In this document: in pieces, positions 63,087-64,000 of the stretch
How positions within the stretch are numbered: position 1 is the stretch's first letter
How the letters are laid out: each line of letters opens with the position of its first letter
Source: Acidimicrobiaceae bacterium
Lineage (GTDB): Bacteria > Actinomycetota > Acidimicrobiia > Acidimicrobiales > Ilumatobacteraceae
Assembly (NCBI GenBank): GCA_016722025.1
Contig: JADKGZ010000009.1
Location: 62,001-126,000, forward strand
Direction: 5' to 3'
Length of the DNA stretch: 64,000 nucleotides
Translations under genes and position numbers: made by a program
The notes under the pieces: generated by a model
Database searches by the model: none
What the model was told of the DNA's origin: nothing
Seen by the model: only the letters and a program-made list of their open reading frames with translations

Positions 63087-64000
63087 TCATGTCGTCGCAG
63101 CCATGTCGTGAGGGACAGTTCCCGCTGTCCCCATTGCGCGTGCCGCCGCGTCGAGGAACGTGGGTGATACCTCGTCGTGCACCAGTTCGGCGACGGCGCG
63201 AGCCTCGTCGGCCAGCCCATGCACCGGGGAGTCGGGCCGATCGGCGTGCACGAAGCACAGTCGCGAGACGGCGGCGGCCCAGAGCCCCTCGCCGTCGCTG
63301 GGCGACCTACCGCACAGCCAACGGGTTGCCGCGTCGAGCGCGTCGGGATGGTCGAGCAACGCCCAGCCGGGGCCGATGCCCCCGATGATGCGGTACGCGA
63401 CTGCAGGGTCGGCAGAGTGCATCGAGGCGTCGAGAGCGGCCAGCAAGTCGGCTTCGTCGGGTGCGAGCAGCGACACGGGCATCGCGTCGCCGGCTGCGGC
63501 GAAGCGCTCGGCGACGCCGGCGAACCACTCGCCATGGCGTGCAACGGTGCCGGCGCAATCGGGCGAATCGAGCAGGCGCGCGTGTGCGAACTGACGGATC
63601 GCGGGTGGCAGCGCCATTCGACCCGAGAGGTCGTCGACCGTCAGCAACCGTTGCTCGAGCAAGCCGCTGAGGGCGGTCACGGCCGCCCGCTCGTTCAGCT
63701 CACCGCCGGTGGCGACCAAGGTCGCGGCGTCTGTCTCGAAACCACCCACGAACACCGCGACGCGCTGGAGCGCGAGCTGCTCGGACGTGGTCAGCAACTG
63801 GAAGCTCCACGCGATCGACGAGGCCAGCATTCCACCAGGCCCGAGTGCGGGTGCGGCGCTGACCGCGTTGAGGCTGCTGACCAGCTGTGCCAGCGAGGTC
63901 GACGCACTGCGAGCGGCTGCCAGCTCCAAGCCCAGCGGCAAACCACCCAGCACTCGGCAGATGTGCGCGACGGTCGTCGCCTCCGCGTCGTCGAAGCGTG
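63087..64000 (-). CDS. STAND/AfsR-type NB-ARC regulator, C-terminal part (start beyond window)
   Basis: About 304 residues visible; the frame is open through the window edge at 64000. VLGGLPLGLELAAARSASTS and SSIAWSFQLLTTSEQLALQR, then VAVFVGGFETDAATLVATG, are typical of the winged-helix part after an NB-ARC ATPase in actinobacterial SARP/LuxR regulators. A helical repeat follows (HARLLDSPDCAGTVARHG). The ATPase and any DNA-binding domain should lie upstream, outside the window. Third signalling gene in line with the FHA and kinase genes, 19 bases before the FHA start. Confidence 0.8.
   Translation of the reverse strand, partial: RFDDAEATTVAHICRVLGGLPLGLELAAARSASTSLAQLVSSLNAVSAAPALGPGGMLASSIAWSFQLLTTSEQLALQRVAVFVGGFETDAATLVATGGELNERAAVTALSGLLEQRLLTVDDLSGRMALPPAIRQFAHARLLDSPDCAGTVARHGEWFAGVAERFAAAGDAMPVSLLAPDEADLLAALDASMHSADPAVAYRIIGGIGPGWALLDHPDALDAATRWLCGRSPSDGEGLWAAAVSRLCFVHADRPDSPVHGLADEARAVAELVHDEVSPTFLDAAARAMGTAGTVPHDMAATT

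Overview
This 64 kb window is high-GC DNA with actinobacterial gene content: a luciferase-like (F420-type) oxidoreductase, a Ddn-like deazaflavin nitroreductase, a two-subunit B12 acyl-CoA mutase, a paired ArsA/Get3-like ATPase like mycobacterial Rv3679-Rv3680, TetR regulators, and many amidohydrolase, Rieske and flavin monooxygenase genes. The mix suggests a free-living, metabolically versatile member of Acidimicrobiia or a close relative; this is inferred from gene content only. I see no rRNA, tRNA, CRISPR array, phage or transposase gene.

Layout. 1-5.5 kb: a tandem universal stress protein, an LLM-family oxidoreductase, and a four-gene ABC export operon (ATPase-permease-ATPase-permease, every junction overlapping by 4 bases). 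5.5-9.4 kb: catabolic or accessory genes (amidohydrolase, SDR) and a carotenoid oxygenase cut off after its N-terminal quarter, meeting a cut-off DUF35 gene tail to tail. 9.7-15.1 kb: a PPDK-like protein without its ATP-grasp half, a TetR regulator lacking one helix of its HTH, and a large/small-subunit acyl-CoA mutase with the isobutyryl-CoA mutase residue signature. 15.2-18.0 kb: a CotH kinase-DUF4956-VTC polyphosphate polymerase operon. 18.3-20.3 kb: a trypsin-like protease fused to an EndoG/NUC1 nuclease. 20.4-28.7 kb: a secreted transglycosylase-like protein, a RecQ-type helicase, a DUF2510 membrane protein, the ArsA-like ATPase pair, and a Rieske oxygenase divergent from a TetR gene over an AT-rich operator. 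28.7-29.8 kb: a Tat-exported, LPxTG-type surface protein gene framed by two ~160 bp foldback repeat elements. 30-48 kb: hydrolases, an EEP phosphoesterase with a beta-propeller partner, an MFS-cyclic-nucleotide-domain fusion divergent from a Crp regulator, FAD monooxygenases, a TauD dioxygenase and lipoproteins. 48.1-53.5 kb: an envelope-type gene block (41-aa mini-protein, ribbon-helix-helix protein, DUF4097 protein, membrane protein, ~1070-residue membrane/repeat protein) behind a promoter carrying three TGACATCA boxes exactly 11 bp apart. 54-58.6 kb: a dienelactone hydrolase and, on the minus strand, a coupled GH25 muramidase-patatin-glycosyltransferase operon. 58.6-64 kb: a 1245-residue Ser/Thr kinase-STAND ATPase, an FHA-HTH protein coupled to it, and the end of another STAND regulator running off the window.

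A recurring feature is single-base frameshifts inside otherwise well-conserved genes (about 13 in 64 kb, mostly one-base losses, several in G, C or A runs). They look more like draft-assembly indel errors than real gene death, so I give full gene spans with the break positions and count each such gene once. The truncated carotenoid oxygenase/DUF35 junction and one in-frame TAG are of a different kind and are listed separately.
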